A stretch of 64,000 bases of DNA from Synanceia verrucosa (GCA_029721515.1 CM056550.1:29294619-29358618), one strand, 5' to 3'; shown: positions 24,500-37,500, numbered from the stretch's first letter. Notes: generated by a model from the sequence alone, not told the origin. Made by a program: numbers and translations.

Positions 24500-25334
24500 C
24501 CATTTCAAAAAACAGGTCAGGTGGGGGAGTGGTACGAGAATCCAGTCGCTGCTTCAGCTGGTCCCAGACCTGCTCTATGGGGTTCAGGTCAGGGGACGTT
24601 GCTGTCCATACCATATGAGGAGCTCCAAAGTTGGGGGTGTGCTGGTGGAATTGGGGGATGATGATGGCTCAATGATGTCTTTGAGGTAAGAATGTGCAGT
24701 GACTGGGACATCTACAATCACCAATCTGTTTTGTGGTGACTGGTGATGCCTGCCCAGACTGTTTCACCTCCTCCACCAAAGGGAACCCTAGGGACCATGT
24801 TGACCATCGCTAACTTTGCCTTTTCCAGCAACACTGACGACCATCATTTCTGTGCAAGGTGACCCGACACTCATCAGTGAACAGGACGATAGATCACTGC
24901 TGCATTGTCCAGGTCACATGGTCTTGTGCCCACTGCAAACAGTCACGGTGGTGTCTTGGTGTCAGTGGAGTCGCCTGTAGCGGTCGTCTGATATTCAAGT
25001 CAAAGTGGTGGACTCGGTTGCGAATGGTTTGTCTGGAAACCCTCGTACCCCTCACTTATCATAAATAGGCCTGCAGCTGTGTGGCAGTTGCATAACAGTG
25101 TCTGCGTTCAGAGGTCTTTAGGTACTGGTCATCATTGCGGTCCATCACTTGTGGAGCTCCACTCCTGGGTCTGTCATGAACACTGACAGTAGATCTGTGT
25201 CTTGCTTCGAGTCTGCTGATGACACTTTGAGACACACCAAGTTCACGAGCAACATCTGACTGCCTGCTACCAACCTGAAGGAGCTCTATGACCAGGTGGA
25301 GCTGCTCGTCTGTTAAGTGACGTTGTGTGTTCAT
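24500..25334 (-). pseudogene. Tc1/mariner-type transposase pseudogene (copy A)
   Basis: From an ATG at 25334 the minus strand reads M-N-T-Q-R-H-L-T-D-E-Q-L and then a helix-turn-helix with V-A-R-E-L-G-V-S-Q-S-V-I-S-R-L-E-A and a R-P-R-S-G-A-P hinge. This is the DNA-binding half of a Tc1/IS630-family transposase. Stops and frameshifts follow at about 25059. Later pieces are recognisable in other frames: V-S-R-Q-T-I-R-N-R, the first catalytic-aspartate motif L-F-T-D-E-C near 24900, and S-P-D-L-N-P-I-E-Q-V-W (second aspartate) near 24580. The element is therefore nearly full length but dead. Terminal inverted repeats were not convincingly located. Confidence 0.85.
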
Positions 25335-25579
25335 GGCTGCTTGAATGATGAACTGGGAATGACTTACTGACAACACCAGCTTTTTATACCCCAGAATGTT
25401 GAAATTGATGTCACATTGAAAAGGGTTGTCTTCTTGTATTGGCCCCAATATGTAAGTGAGACCATACGTTGAAAACACTAAATGAGTTGTGTCTATCATT
25501 CTAATATAGTTGCCTCCCTATCCCAAAAATCACTGACGTGAAACAAACACCTTATCTATGAAATCCATTGAGGACCTCA

Positions 25580-25797
25580 CAATATCCCTAACTTATGAGT
25601 ATTGTATTTCTGTCATATTTTTTCATAATGTTATTGTAATTTTCTATTTATTTCTTAATTTGTGTATTTACTTACTACTTAAGATTTATTTTAATTTAAT
25701 TTTCTCTTACTATGTTTATGTTATTCACCAATACAACAAAGCCAATTCTTTGTATGTGAAACCTACTTAATAATGAACCGGATTCTGATTCGGGTTT
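25580..25797 (+). mobile_element. LINE (L2/Rex-type) 3' end
   Basis: An AT-rich UTR-like block ends in accaatacaacaaagccaa…ttctttgtatgtgaaacctac and ttaataatgaaccggattctgattcgg. From memory, fish LINE 3' ends of the form ccttgtatgtgtaaacctacttggcaataaa(gattctgattc) are common. Heavily 5'-truncated; no coding sequence. Confidence 0.6.
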
Positions 25798-26206
25798 ATG
25801 ACTGTATGAGATGGAGGAAAGCTGAAAATCCTCACATTATTTTAATATTCAGCTTTTGGTTTTGGTTTCAGTATTAATGCAGACCACTCAATAGAGCAAA
25901 AACCTTGATACGCATATAGAATATAGATATACACATACAGAGACACAGAGCTCAAACAAAACTGACACTGAAAGTTCTGATATTACAAAACTACAATTAC
26001 TTTCACAGCAACACACACAAAGCAGCATTCTAACACACACACACACACCATGCAGAAGAAGACAGAAATGCTTTATCATGACTCCTGCGAAGGGCTCAGC
26101 AGCGCAGCAGTCCCCAGGCTTATCATCGGCCCACCAGTAGCGTTGTACTGTAGACCTCAGTCAGCAGCTTAATAGCCCAGACAACTACTGTACACACACA
26201 TGCCAG

Positions 26207-26232
<26 letters not shown>
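26207..26232. repeat. (CA)n microsatellite
   Basis: 26 bp of CA, the first of a cluster between 26.0 and 26.8 kb. Confidence 0.95.
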
Positions 26233-26239
<7 letters not shown>

Positions 26240-26332
26240 AATTATGCATCCTACAAAAAAATACAAAAAGATGTCACTTCCCCAATGAAAGAAAAGTCCA
26301 AGAAGACACACACACAAATATGGAATAATGGC

Positions 26333-26335
<3 letters not shown>

Positions 26336-26366
<31 letters not shown>
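26336..26366. repeat. (CA)n microsatellite
   Basis: 31 bp of CA, same polarity as 26207-26232. Confidence 0.95.
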
Positions 26367-26369
<3 letters not shown>

Positions 26370-26613
26370 GATTGCTCACAGTTGCTCTTGTGACACTAAT
26401 TTGCCTCAGCTCTGTGTTTTTTTTTCCCACCTAAGTTGGATTTGTGTTACTTGTCACGTTGATAGGCTCTTAATAATGGAACATACAGACCTGTGGGCGA
26501 ACGACAGAGAGGAAGAAAGGTGAATGGGGAGGCACACAGACCTACCTGACTGGAAAATTTGGCAGAAAGCTGGTCTGTAATATCAAAACTAACTAAGCGA
26601 AACCCCTAAACAG

Positions 26614-26672
26614 CTGTGTGTGTGTGTGAGAGTGTGTGTGCGTGAGAGTGTGTGTGTGTGTGTCTTTGTGTA
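26614..26672. repeat. (GT)n microsatellite, interrupted
   Basis: A GT tract with gaga interruptions at about 26629 and 26645. Its polarity is opposite to the two CA tracts just before it. Confidence 0.95.
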
Positions 26673-29600
26673 AACCATCAGCTACATATGAGAAACATGC
26701 TGCATTGAGTATATATAGTACATGATACAGCTGTTTATCAGTGTGTGTGTGTGTCTCCTGTTCCCAGGGGTGTGCATCCCCCCCCCCTGAGGTTATTGCC
26801 TGAGTGTGTGTCTCTCCAGAGACGCTGCTGCTGACCACAGTGTGTGACATAATGAGCCAGTTTAGTGGGGGAAGTCCACTGAGAGACGGAAGCTCACAGG
26901 CCAGTGGCTCCATCACCACAGCCAGAGACATTTCCCAGAAACGGGACCGCATGTTCCCATTGTTACATCCAGAAAACTTTTGTTTTACGATCTGTACAAC
27001 ACCTGTTGACCCATTTAAAGTGAGGCTACGTCAATTTTCAAAGCATGTTTTTTTTAATTTCAATTCAGAACATCTGAATCTGCATAAGAGTCACATCTGG
27101 ACACATCAGGTTATCCTCCACTTCACTGCCTTACAGAGACGAATAATACTGAAAATAAATATTAAATATTTTAAATATTTATAACCTCTAAAAAAAAAAC
27201 TTTCAGAAAGCCACAAGTGATAAGATGAAAGAAGAGAGAGTGCTGTTGGGATTTAGAACAAAGCAGTGAATTATTATTTTGTGTTTCACAGCGATTATGT
27301 TCTAAAGCACACATAAATAAAATAAAAACTCACACACACGGGTGTGGAGGGAAAAAGCTGTTTTGCTCTTTACCTAAATATTTGGAGGAAGTCTGCAGTA
27401 GGAGAAGTTACAATGCAGACCCCACTGACACAATGATACTGTTACGTTAAACAATTTTAAAGAGCAAAAAGCAGCTCATTAACGTTTAATGTCTCTCTCA
27501 CATTGCTGATAGGAGGCAGAATCTTTTTACAACTGAACCATCTTACACGTAAAACATCAGCAAGGGACTCTCCTATCAATTCATTCAGGTCTTTACTGAA
27601 TTCCAATATCTAATCATCCCCCTGCTTTGAGACCTCCATCCCTTTTGTTCTCTCAGGTTTTGCCTCAGCCTAGTGAATCCCAGGAGTCTGGCCAGAGATG
27701 ACCATCATACATAGATAATGACCTCCAGTATGCACAGTCCACAAAAGACAGAGACGGCAAGAAGTGTGTTAAACAAGGTAGAAATGCAACAAAAGGTGTG
27801 AATCAATACTAAAAAGGCCAATACTTGTGTTGAATGTTTACAGTTTGAGAGAGGTTATCAATAGCCATGTCTGATAATTGGGCTTTTGGCATTGGGACAA
27901 ACTGCAGTCTGCTGTGAACCACCTCCTGCCCAACGAGGTTAAGAGAAACGATTCACCACGCAGTGACGGCAAAGAGTGAAAAGACATTTCATCTCTCTGG
28001 TGACCTATGGGCAGGAGAGAGTGCCCACCACGTTGAGTAGCGGCTCACGGGCCTGCCTTTGCATCCCTCAGCAACAGAACAGAGCAATAAGAGAAATCCT
28101 CCCATCGGAAGGCATTTGTAACCTGTGAAATCAAGAAAAAAAGCCCTGAACATCCTTTTCAAAGTGGAAGCTTTGATGAGCGATAATAACGCTGGCGTAG
28201 AGAAGCAGGGCAGAGGCCGACACACTTGACTAACACCACACCGTCCATTAGCGGCGAGGAAACATAGCTCTGCATCTGTGACCCCGAACATTCGGCGAGA
28301 ACAAACACGTCCAGCCGTGGATGCTTGGTGAGTCCTGCTAAATAAAACATGTGCAGAGCTCTCCTCACAGTGGGACTAACGTGCAATCAAGTGGAGCGCT
28401 TCTTGTAACAGCACGAACCTCGCGGCGCTCGTGCCACTGTGAAATTGGGGCTCTTCTGACTCTCGTCTTCCATGTCTTATCTTCTCATGAAATCTCCTCC
28501 TGCTTCACCTCCCTTTGTTCTTTTTTATTTTTGTGCCACTAACTTTCTTTCATCTCCTTTCTCTCAACAAAAACGTGTCCTTGTTTTTGTTGAGTCTCCT
28601 CTATGAAGTATTGATTTGGTTTGCGTCTTTCTTTCAACCTCCTGTACGCCAATCACTTATGCAACCTTCAGTCATCCTTTACCTTTGAAATCTTCCTCCC
28701 TCCTCACCCATTTGTCTTCCTCCTTGTTGTCTTCCTCTCATCTCCCTTTTACATTTTCTTTTTTACCTCCCCATCAATCATTCATTGCCATTCAATTCAA
28801 CTTGCCGCTAATCATGCGTCGGCCACTATACACCATGCATGTCAATGAAACACACGCATGAAAAGACTGGCACGTTGCGCACACACCTGCACACGTGCGG
28901 GAAGACATCAAAGCAAATTGAAGTTTAAGGTTCAATTGTTTTTCATTATGAAACTACAAGATTGGAAATTATAAGAGAAAAAAAATGTCTTTGTGCTTCG
29001 CTACGTTAACAATAGCATGGGTTCACACACACACAGACACACACAGATGAGTTAATCACACAGTCAAGCCATACGTTGTTGATGGCTGGCTCGGGAGCAG
29101 GCAAGCGGCTGACTGAGTTAATTAACGAGTGCTAATCAAAAACAATCTTCTTTCATTTTCTAATGGTTCATAGCTCATTTCTGGCGTTCCCCCTCCCTCA
29201 GATAACAGGGCCCTTTTGTGTTTCAGTCCATGTATGTGTATTGAGAAAGAAAAGAGAGGGCTTTCATTCATACACGTGTGAGGCAGAAGGTGTGGAAATC
29301 ACTATCGCTCCTCGCTCTGATGGCTCCAATCAGAGAGCTCTTGCGTTCGCTCAGAGGCCTGCCGATCACAAACGAAGAGATGTGATGACAACCAGAACGC
29401 ACACGTGAACAAATCCACAGCTGTCCAAAAGCACGCCTTTAGTGTCTGAGGTGGCATGAAGGTCGACGGTCCCATTTTGACGGGGAAAAGATGCGCGAAA
29501 GAAAACAGCAGTTGTGTTTCCTTCCAGTTGTCAAAAGGATTTTTGGTGAAATTTTGAAATGTAGCAAAAACAAAAAAAAAAAAAGAAAAAAGAAATTTCC

Positions 29601-29689
29601 ATCACCGAGAATGCAGTTTGTGTTACAGGCTATGCATTTATCTATCCATAACATCTGCAGGAATCTATTTCATTTTGGCAAGTTTTATT

Positions 29690-29970
29690 TTTTAGTTCAC
29701 CTCAGCTAGAAGAGATGTTACAAGAACCGACACTTCAGTACCAAGCCATAGTTGAAATTCTGAACTGCAGGTACCATCATGACTCCAGACTAACAATGTT
29801 TTATCATACCAAAGATGACAGATGTGTACCAACAAGTCCACAGGATGCATCCTATTTTTACCCTGGTGATCAAGTCTGCCTCTGCCAGCACTCTGCAAAT
29901 CAGTATCGACCATTATGGGAGTTCTCTGGTACAGTAATAACACCAACTACTAAATTTCTGGTATTGTGAC
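29690..29970. repeat. Unclassified repeat-like block, open on both strands
   Basis: This 280-bp block has an 84-codon open frame on each strand (29715-29969 plus, 29692-29946 minus). The words tacaagaaccgacacttcagtacc and aaatttctggtattgtgac resemble the ends of hAT-like elements with …ggtaccgatac… termini. Neither translation resembles a protein I know. A mobile-element fragment is more likely than a gene. Confidence 0.35.
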
Positions 29971-32079
29971 TTCCCTATCAGCCAGTACTGCTTAGTTTGC
30001 CCAGAGATGAAGAGATGAAGTGATGAAGCTTTCACACAAATGTGTGAGATGATTCCAGCAGACAGCAGAAAACAACAATAGCTCAGTCTTTTGAGTTTAA
30101 TGTTCTCTACTTCAGAATAGATTCAACAAAGGAGATTTAATCAAAATCAAAATAGTCCAAGAGCTCCACTTCAAGCTAGCAACTGACTTTTGTCTGATTT
30201 TGCCATTTCCAATGGAAAACAATACTTTCAAACAATACTTTAAAATGTGGTGAGTAAGGGACTTAAAAAATGTTATGATGCATCTGAATAAGTAGACTAT
30301 CCAACAAATGAAACACACAGGACTTGGTTTCCAAACTTAAGTTACATCACTCTGCATCACGTTAATGTTTTAGCTAAATATTTAATCTACACTATAAGAG
30401 GATAAGTATAGCCACAACAGACACACACAAACCCATCATTTCCAAACCATCTGGCCGTTCGTGTCTGTGCTCTATTTCCATTTCAAGAGTACTCTTTGAG
30501 CTCCGTTCTTGGAAGTGTCCAGAATAGCTCCAATCATAGCAAACCACCGCCATCCTCCATCCATTAGGACCAGCGTCCTGCCTTGTGTCACACAAAAGGT
30601 GAAAAAGTATTTTTCTTCTGCACCTCCCCCCCCCCGAACGTCCACTTTCACGCCACACACCAGGTCAAATTCAGTCCCGACCCTTTCAAAAGAAACCTGA
30701 AAGCAATTCTGGCAGGAAAAACAGCGTAAAATATCCCCATTTTACTTGATTCTACGTTTGGATTGTACATGGAGCTGCTCCCTTTACACAAAATCCCTTG
30801 TTAGTTTCCCAGCAATAACTGGGACATAAAAGTGTAAAACCAGACACTGGCAGATGGTGGGGAATATTAATGGACGAACATTAACTATGTACCAGCTATT
30901 CATAGCAAGGAGAGGAGATGTTGCAGGCCTGGTGACATTATGAAGATGGCCATGACTCATGCAAAACACTTGTAATGGTAAGAAGATCAACAGTGTGTTT
31001 TTTCGTACACATAATCAGATTTTGTTGATGATAACGTGGGCACAGTTCGTGTAACACTGGTCAGAAGTCTCCCTGTGGCTCCAGACTTGAAACTCTACCT
31101 TATTTGAATATTAGCATATTTATACTCCTGCTGCTCTACAGCTGTCTCTAAAGCTACACAAAGTTAGCATTTTAGCATCTGTCAGCTCATTGTTTTGGTT
31201 TGATGGCCCACAACTTTTTCTTTCATGTCATTTCCAGCCATAAAAGGTCATTGTTTTAGGTGGAAAATCACATAAAACTGAGATTATTCACTACTTGCAA
31301 ACAGCAAATGGATAAAGTTAGCAGCTTGGAAATTTCCTTCAGGAGTTGGTGGAAACGCTTTTAAAATGTGTTGAGAAATAGGAAAACTATAAGGTGACAA
31401 TTTCTTAATGTTCTGATTAAAGTTTGTCACACTAGCATATTTTTCTCGCAAGCCAATCAGAGCACAGCAAACTTTTAAAGAGATAGGCGCTAACATGGCC
31501 GGTTTCAAACGGAGTGAATACAGTAATATTCAAACAGACAGGATGAGGAAAAAGGTGTTTTTTGACCGTTAAAGCATATAAAGCACATATTCCAGTAGAA
31601 ACCCATATACAATTATGAACAGGAAAATGAGCATGATATGTCCCCTTTAAGTTCATGAATTTTGTAAAAACTAACTGCAAGTATACTATCAATAATAGTA
31701 CAGGAGACATACTAGATAAGCATGTTTTTGTGTTTTTTTCAACACAAAAGTAGCTCCTCCGTATACTGAAGGTCACGCGAAAAGATTAATTTCTCCTCAG
31801 CAGAAAATAACAAAATAAGTTTGTTTCACATTCCTTAACAAACACCTCCAAATCGCTGCTACTGTAATGACACAATTTTGCCGCCAGCCAGAATCAATAA
31901 AGTTCATGCAACGCTCTTATGAGGACTCAGGCGATTAAATCTGATTATGCTACGCTGAGGTTATAATAAGAGATTCAGCCTCCAATCAAACTGCATGTCT
32001 TCTGTGATACTGAACAAATCAATCCTGTAAGCCTGACACTGCAGCCTGTTTGCTCCTTTTCTTTTGACAAGATTATTTT

Positions 32080-32094
32080 ATAGCTTTTCTGTTT
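32080..32094. repeat. Target-site duplication, left copy, of an L1 insertion
   Basis: The 15-bp word atagcttttctgttt is repeated exactly at 32558-32572 and brackets the L1 fragment. Confidence 0.85.
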
Positions 32095-32557
32095 TTTTTT
32101 TTTTTTAATATTTTATTTACAGTTTTTAACTTCACAAAATAGTCCACAACAAGGAAACAAACATTAGAATCTCAACAAAAACAAAACAAAACAAGGGGGC
32201 TGCCAGACAGTTACAGTTTTACATTAATATACTTACAGAGAAAAACATACTTGCAGTAATTAACTTGAAGTACCCTGTGAAAGAGTCAGGTATCACATCT
32301 GGCACTGGGCCAGAAAGGGGCCCCAGATTCTCTCAAATTTGTTCTGTTTGTTAGAATCGTGCAGACGCAGTCTCTCCATTTGGATAACCGAACACATCTC
32401 GGTGAGCCAGTGAGCGAAGGTGGGTGGGGTGGCAGACTTCCAAGTTAATAAAATGCATTTCTTGGCCACCACCATTCCTAGCTGCAGAGCAAGCTGTGTG
32501 TCATATGGTAGTACGGACGTCTCAGTGGAGCATCCAAAGATGGCCAGGTCGTGGTTA
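32095..32557 (-). mobile_element. 5'-truncated L1-type LINE insertion with poly(A) tail
   Basis: On the minus strand the element runs from about 32557 through the end of ORF2 and a roughly 190-bp 3' UTR to a poly(A) tail (the T run at about 32095-32106 on the plus strand). An exact 15-bp target-site duplication flanks it. Most of ORF2 is missing, the usual result of incomplete reverse transcription at the insertion site. It lies in the same orientation as snx29. Confidence 0.85.
32293..32556 (-). pseudogene. L1 ORF2 C-terminal fragment
   Basis: An 88-codon open frame with a natural stop at 32293 reads N-H-D-L-A-I-F-G-C-S at its start and later V-V-A-K-K-C-I-L-L-T-W-K-S followed by P-P-T-F-A-H-W-L and F-E-R-I-W-G-P-F-L. 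The W-K-S … P-T-F-x-x-W-L … I-W-x-P-F-L pattern is the C terminus of L1-clade ORF2. The endonuclease and reverse-transcriptase domains are absent. There is no internal stop, consistent with a fairly recent insertion. Confidence 0.85.
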
Positions 32558-32572
32558 ATAGCTTTTCTGTTT
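32558..32572. repeat. Target-site duplication, right copy, of an L1 insertion
   Basis: Exact copy of 32080-32094. Confidence 0.85.
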
Positions 32573-33603
32573 CATTAGACATGTATCTAAACAAATCTAT
32601 GAATGACTGACTGAACGTGTGTTTTCAACATATATTCTAAACTCCATCCAAAAATTTTGAACATGCTGAACATGTCCCACCTTAACCTGACCCGTGTTTT
32701 ATTCTCAGTACATCATGTTCTTTGGTTGTAATTACTTGAATTATCTGTGAGTCTCCATTCTCTCTCTTCTTGTCTGCTATTCTTCCCTTCTGCAATGACC
32801 CAGTTTCCCTGCAGGGATTATTAAAGTTGCATTTTATCATCGGCTTTAATCTGAAGCATTCAGCCTTTGTTTAGCCTTCACACCTCACAGCGTTACACAA
32901 ACGTTGTAACTGAGGTTACAGAAAGTGGTTGCATGCAAAAAAATGTGTGTTGGAAATGATAAGATGGGACGCTGCTCATGTAGGGGGTGTGCAGAGCGAT
33001 CAATATTTGTGTAGTGGAATGACTTAATAAATATTTATGGGGGTGTTACAGGCTTAATCGCAAATTCTCATAATCTGAGTGAGAACACAAATTGGATTAC
33101 GTTGTGCTTGTGTCGCTGTCTGTACCATGAATGCCCAGGAACGTCACAGATACATATAGAGAATACAGACACCAAACACGACATAGGATTGAAACCACAC
33201 GACTCACTTCTCCAACTCGACCGTGCAAAATCTCATTTCACTAAATTAAACCTGTGGCAAAACCTTCTTCATTCACTGCATATTTAGTACCTTGATGTCT
33301 AAAGTTTTTCTGCAGGGGAAGCTCAGAACTCAGAAAAATAAGCTGTTTTGCTACGGTGGTCCAAAGTTTTTTTTAAATCACATTTATACAAAAAATGAAT
33401 TTACTTCTTCTTGACATAATACAGAGTTATTGCAGTTAACTCAGACATGGAGAAAGAAAGTTTTACGTTTTTTTTTCCCCCCAAATGTTGCATAATCAGG
33501 ATCCCATCACTACTAACCTAAAGTTTTATTTCAGGTTTCAACAAGAACATGTTTATATGTTCACCATCTGTTTGAGCACCTGAAAAGCCCAAATGTGCAA
33601 ATG

Positions 33604-33651
33604 CGTTACTTGGTGACATCACCCTGTCACGGAAGAAAAGGTGGGACTTTA
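33604..33651 (+). repeat. Short dispersed repeat, inverted partner at 57081-57128
   Basis: The stretch gttacttggtgacatcacc…agaaaaggtgggacttt matches the reverse complement of 57081-57128 with few differences. The parent element is not identified. Confidence 0.65.
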
Positions 33652-34446
33652 AGCGAGGACTTTCAGGCCGTTCAGGAGCAGAGTTTCTGCTTTGCGCAGA
33701 CATTTTACAAAAAACAGAAAGCATTATTGTTACTCTTAGGAAACTGAAAGTCCAAGTGCCTTCAAGGATCAGATTCACTTTACAAAATGATTGTACTCCT
33801 AAGACAAAGAAAAAAAGACTCCAGAGGAAAGAAACACTGTGGGGGGTGCTGTAATTGACTTTGGATTTTATAAGTCTCCACCATGAGCACAGCATGCCCA
33901 GCTCTAATCGACAAATAGGTAACAGTTTGTACAGCAGCTTCGACAGAGTGATTATCACTTTATGTCGATAAAAAGAAAGAATCTGTTTAAAATTCACACT
34001 AACTTGGCTGCGTGCATTCAGAAGATTGAGTTTCTTTGACCTGACAGTTCTTCATGTGTTTTGCTGCCCGATCCAAAAGGACTATATTTCCACCCTTGTC
34101 TTGTATCTTAAAAGGTGCGTCGCTGTGTACTGAAGGACAGTGCGTTGTGAGCAGAGTGGGAAAGAAGAAAACCTAATTATTCCTTTGATCAAAGCAATTA
34201 TTAGGAAAAAAAAGAGACTCTGACCTAAAAATGTCTAAGCTGGAGCGCATCACAGCTCAATCTGCAGCAACCTATTAAAAGAGTCATCAGGCATTCGTAG
34301 GGCATTCGACTTATCTCATGTGGAATATGAACCGTTTAACTTAAAACTCAAGTACACTGTGTCAATGCATTTTCTCACACAAAACACACCGATTTAAGGG
34401 ACTTAAACCACTTATACACAGGAACACAGGAATTTCCGTTTGCAGT

Positions 34447-34525
34447 TCTATCTATCTATATGTGTATCTATGTATGTATGTCTCTATCTATGTATCTATG
34501 TATGTATCTATCTGTCTATCTATTC
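34447..34525. repeat. Compound (TCTA/TGTA)n tetranucleotide microsatellite
   Basis: About 80 bp of interleaved tcta and tgta units, a likely length-polymorphic locus. Confidence 0.9.
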
Positions 34526-37500
34526 ATCATTGAGGTCAGTAACATGCTGGCATGACATAACATTCTGTATTCATGTGTTCATATTCCTGACTACCAATGA
34601 ATGGGACTTTAGTTACTAAATCCCAGTGCGACCTCGAGGTCTTGAAGGTGTATTGCCCTTTGTGTTTAGGCGTGTCCACTTCATTCCATAGCATGTTAGC
34701 GACGAACACAAACAGGGTCTTAAGCAGACAACCTTCCCAACCTACCCAATATTATGGTCAATATTATATGGTCAATTCCCATGACAACATCACTTTGTTA
34801 TCTCCAGTCAGGTCTGCTTCCTTACAGTAGCACACTGTGAGACGTCATTACACATACAAAAGTACAAGATCACACCTGATTCTTCATTCACTCTCCAGGT
34901 CGGAGAGCGTTCTCGCTTCCTCACAGGATACCACGACAGCACTGGAGAGCGTAAGTACCTGTAATTTGCACAGAGTAGAGTGCCTTGTTCATAATTTTCT
35001 TTAAAGTGGTACACTTTGAATCACCCTTGAATAGCAGACTTGACGTCACAGACAGATCAGCACAGAAGTGTTCTTCGGGAACATTTTCAACCAACATGTG
35101 GAGCCATGGACTCATGGAGACTTGAAATTTTGAAATTTAGAATTCATTTATGTTCAATCTGGCGCTCTCTTTGCTCTGACAGGAGGCATAAAACAAAGAC
35201 AGATGTCTGCCTAACAACAACAAAAGTTTTTAAGTGTTTTAAGCCTAAAACAAAGACAAACTGCTTTGAGCTGATTTTTGCTTTTTGCTTCTGAAAGAAC
35301 TAAACATAGTCATGTAATGTATGACTGGCTAGACATGACTCAGCAAAAGTGCAGTTCTAGAATAAACTGCATTTTGATCCATATAACTTTTAAGTGTGAA
35401 AAAAAGACTATCAATGTCAGTGTTGGAAATTAGATATCTGAGTGAGGGGTCTAGCTGGTGTGCTAATATAAAGCTGGCAGAGTCATAAATCATTGAAAAG
35501 GCAGAAATATCTTTTCCATCTGCATATTAATTACAGATGCTAAGCTACCCTTAATGATATATTTTTCACATCAAAAGATCGCCAACAACAGGTAGGTTAA
35601 AAGGTTTTTTTTTGAAAAATCAGCTGGAGAAGTTGAGTGGCGTTCAAGGTAGTTTGAACATGCAGTATATCATTTTCTGCCACGTCTCTCAATCGAAATC
35701 ATAACAAAAGACTGAGTTGGTGATGTTAAGTAGCAAGGGATCATGGGAGTTGTTGTCCAAAAAGTGAATAGAAACCGAGAGCAGCAGAGTTGTACGACAT
35801 GATGGCTTTAGTGTTATGGAAATATAAAGTATACAGAATTAATTAATTAAAAAAAAGGTAAATATAAAGTTTTTTTTAGTTTAGGAATCAAGGGAAAACA
35901 AGAATAAAAGCCTGTCCATAATATAAGACATATAAAGGCCTGGTTGCCTCTGAGAAATTGCAGTATATAAAAATGATTCACTGGATTAACTGTATTAGAT
36001 CAATCGATGCTCATGTCCTGCATTGCCAGCCGGCGCCAGGCCGCCTCCCTCTTGTCACTCATAAAGTGACGACAAAAAGCAGCTTTTCTTTTGGGTGATC
36101 AGCAGCTGCATCATCGGCCAGCGTCTCTCTACTCTCATTTCCTCTCCGTCATTTAGTCTTTCTCCTTCACTTCTCCAACAGCAGCTTTGCTAATTGACTG
36201 CCATTTTAGAAAGTCAATCTAATTGCTTTTTGGTTGTTGTGTTAATAGTCTGCTGTTAAAAGGGCACCAGCACTGCTAACATCCAACTTAATGATACCGG
36301 CCATTTGTTCTCTGCAGCTCTCGCTCTTTGGAGCCGCCCACTGGCCAACCGAACCACCATTTAGTGATGATGACTAATGAGAGAGGCTAAAGAGGTCAAA
36401 TTATTGACAACTTACATTAGATAACGCCTCTGTAGCAAAACCTTGAAACTGCAATTAGATGATAAGTACAGGAAGCATGTGAGAAACTTCTGGCTTTATG
36501 GAAGAAAACAGAGAAATCTGGGTGGGAAAAGTTAATGGGGCCAATCTCACCTCTCAAAAAGTACTGTCAAGGTGCCCTCGGTGCCAGAAAATGAAGGCAT
36601 CATGCAGTAAAAGCTGCAAGTAGTGTAGCTGACAAAATAGAGCTTCACCAGTGAAATGTGGGCTGAAATACTTGATGTCAGAGCAGTGTGTGTGAACACT
36701 GGCCAGAGCAGTCACTTTGCTCACACTATAACAGCATGTATGTGAAAACACATACCAGAAAAAAATGCAACTATGCAACCAGAACACATCCTGCCCTGAC
36801 ATTTAAAGAGCGGCTGAGTTCCTTGTGTACTTTAAAGGCAACAAGAAGCCATAGTAACAAATGAGCATGTCTAGCCATTCTGTCTGCCACGGATCGCCGG
36901 CCAAACATACACTGAGGTAACAGCATCTACTGTGATTCAACCACTGCCAGTTTAACACACTAACTCGACTGCCAGCTTGACAGTAAAATACAACAAAAAC
37001 TACATGTGTAAGTCCAGGAAATGTTGATGGAAAAATAATGAATAATGTAGTAGACACTGACATGACTGGCAGACTGTGTTATATCAGTATAACTGTGATA
37101 AACTAATGGCATCATGGCAGAGATGACTATAGAGATCTGACACCACAGTGTAGATAGTAGTGCTGCACTCCGCTCCTATTTCTACTTCTGTGGGGTCACC
37201 AAAGTTTTTTGTAATTCATCCTGAGGGACACATGAAGGCAAACCTCCCAACAAAATACAACTGTCAACCTGTTGGTTGCGCTAGAGGAAAACAAAGTCAT
37301 TATTTGCAACCCAGTTGTTGAGATATTCCAGTCAGGATCAAAGGGAGGTACAGACTGACCAAAACACAGAGATTCATCCATCTATTCACAGGGCACCACA
37401 GCTTTCATTATGCTCAAGTAATGTTCCTCATTGTGCTTCCAATATAAAGAGAAGCTCTTTAATCCTTTGGTTTTGGATAACATGGCAGAACTATTTTCTC

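Noticed and set aside
28616..28861. Overlapping plus-strand frames rich in Ser, Leu and Phe
   Set aside because: They come from a polypyrimidine stretch (CT-rich), with no domain and no splice context.
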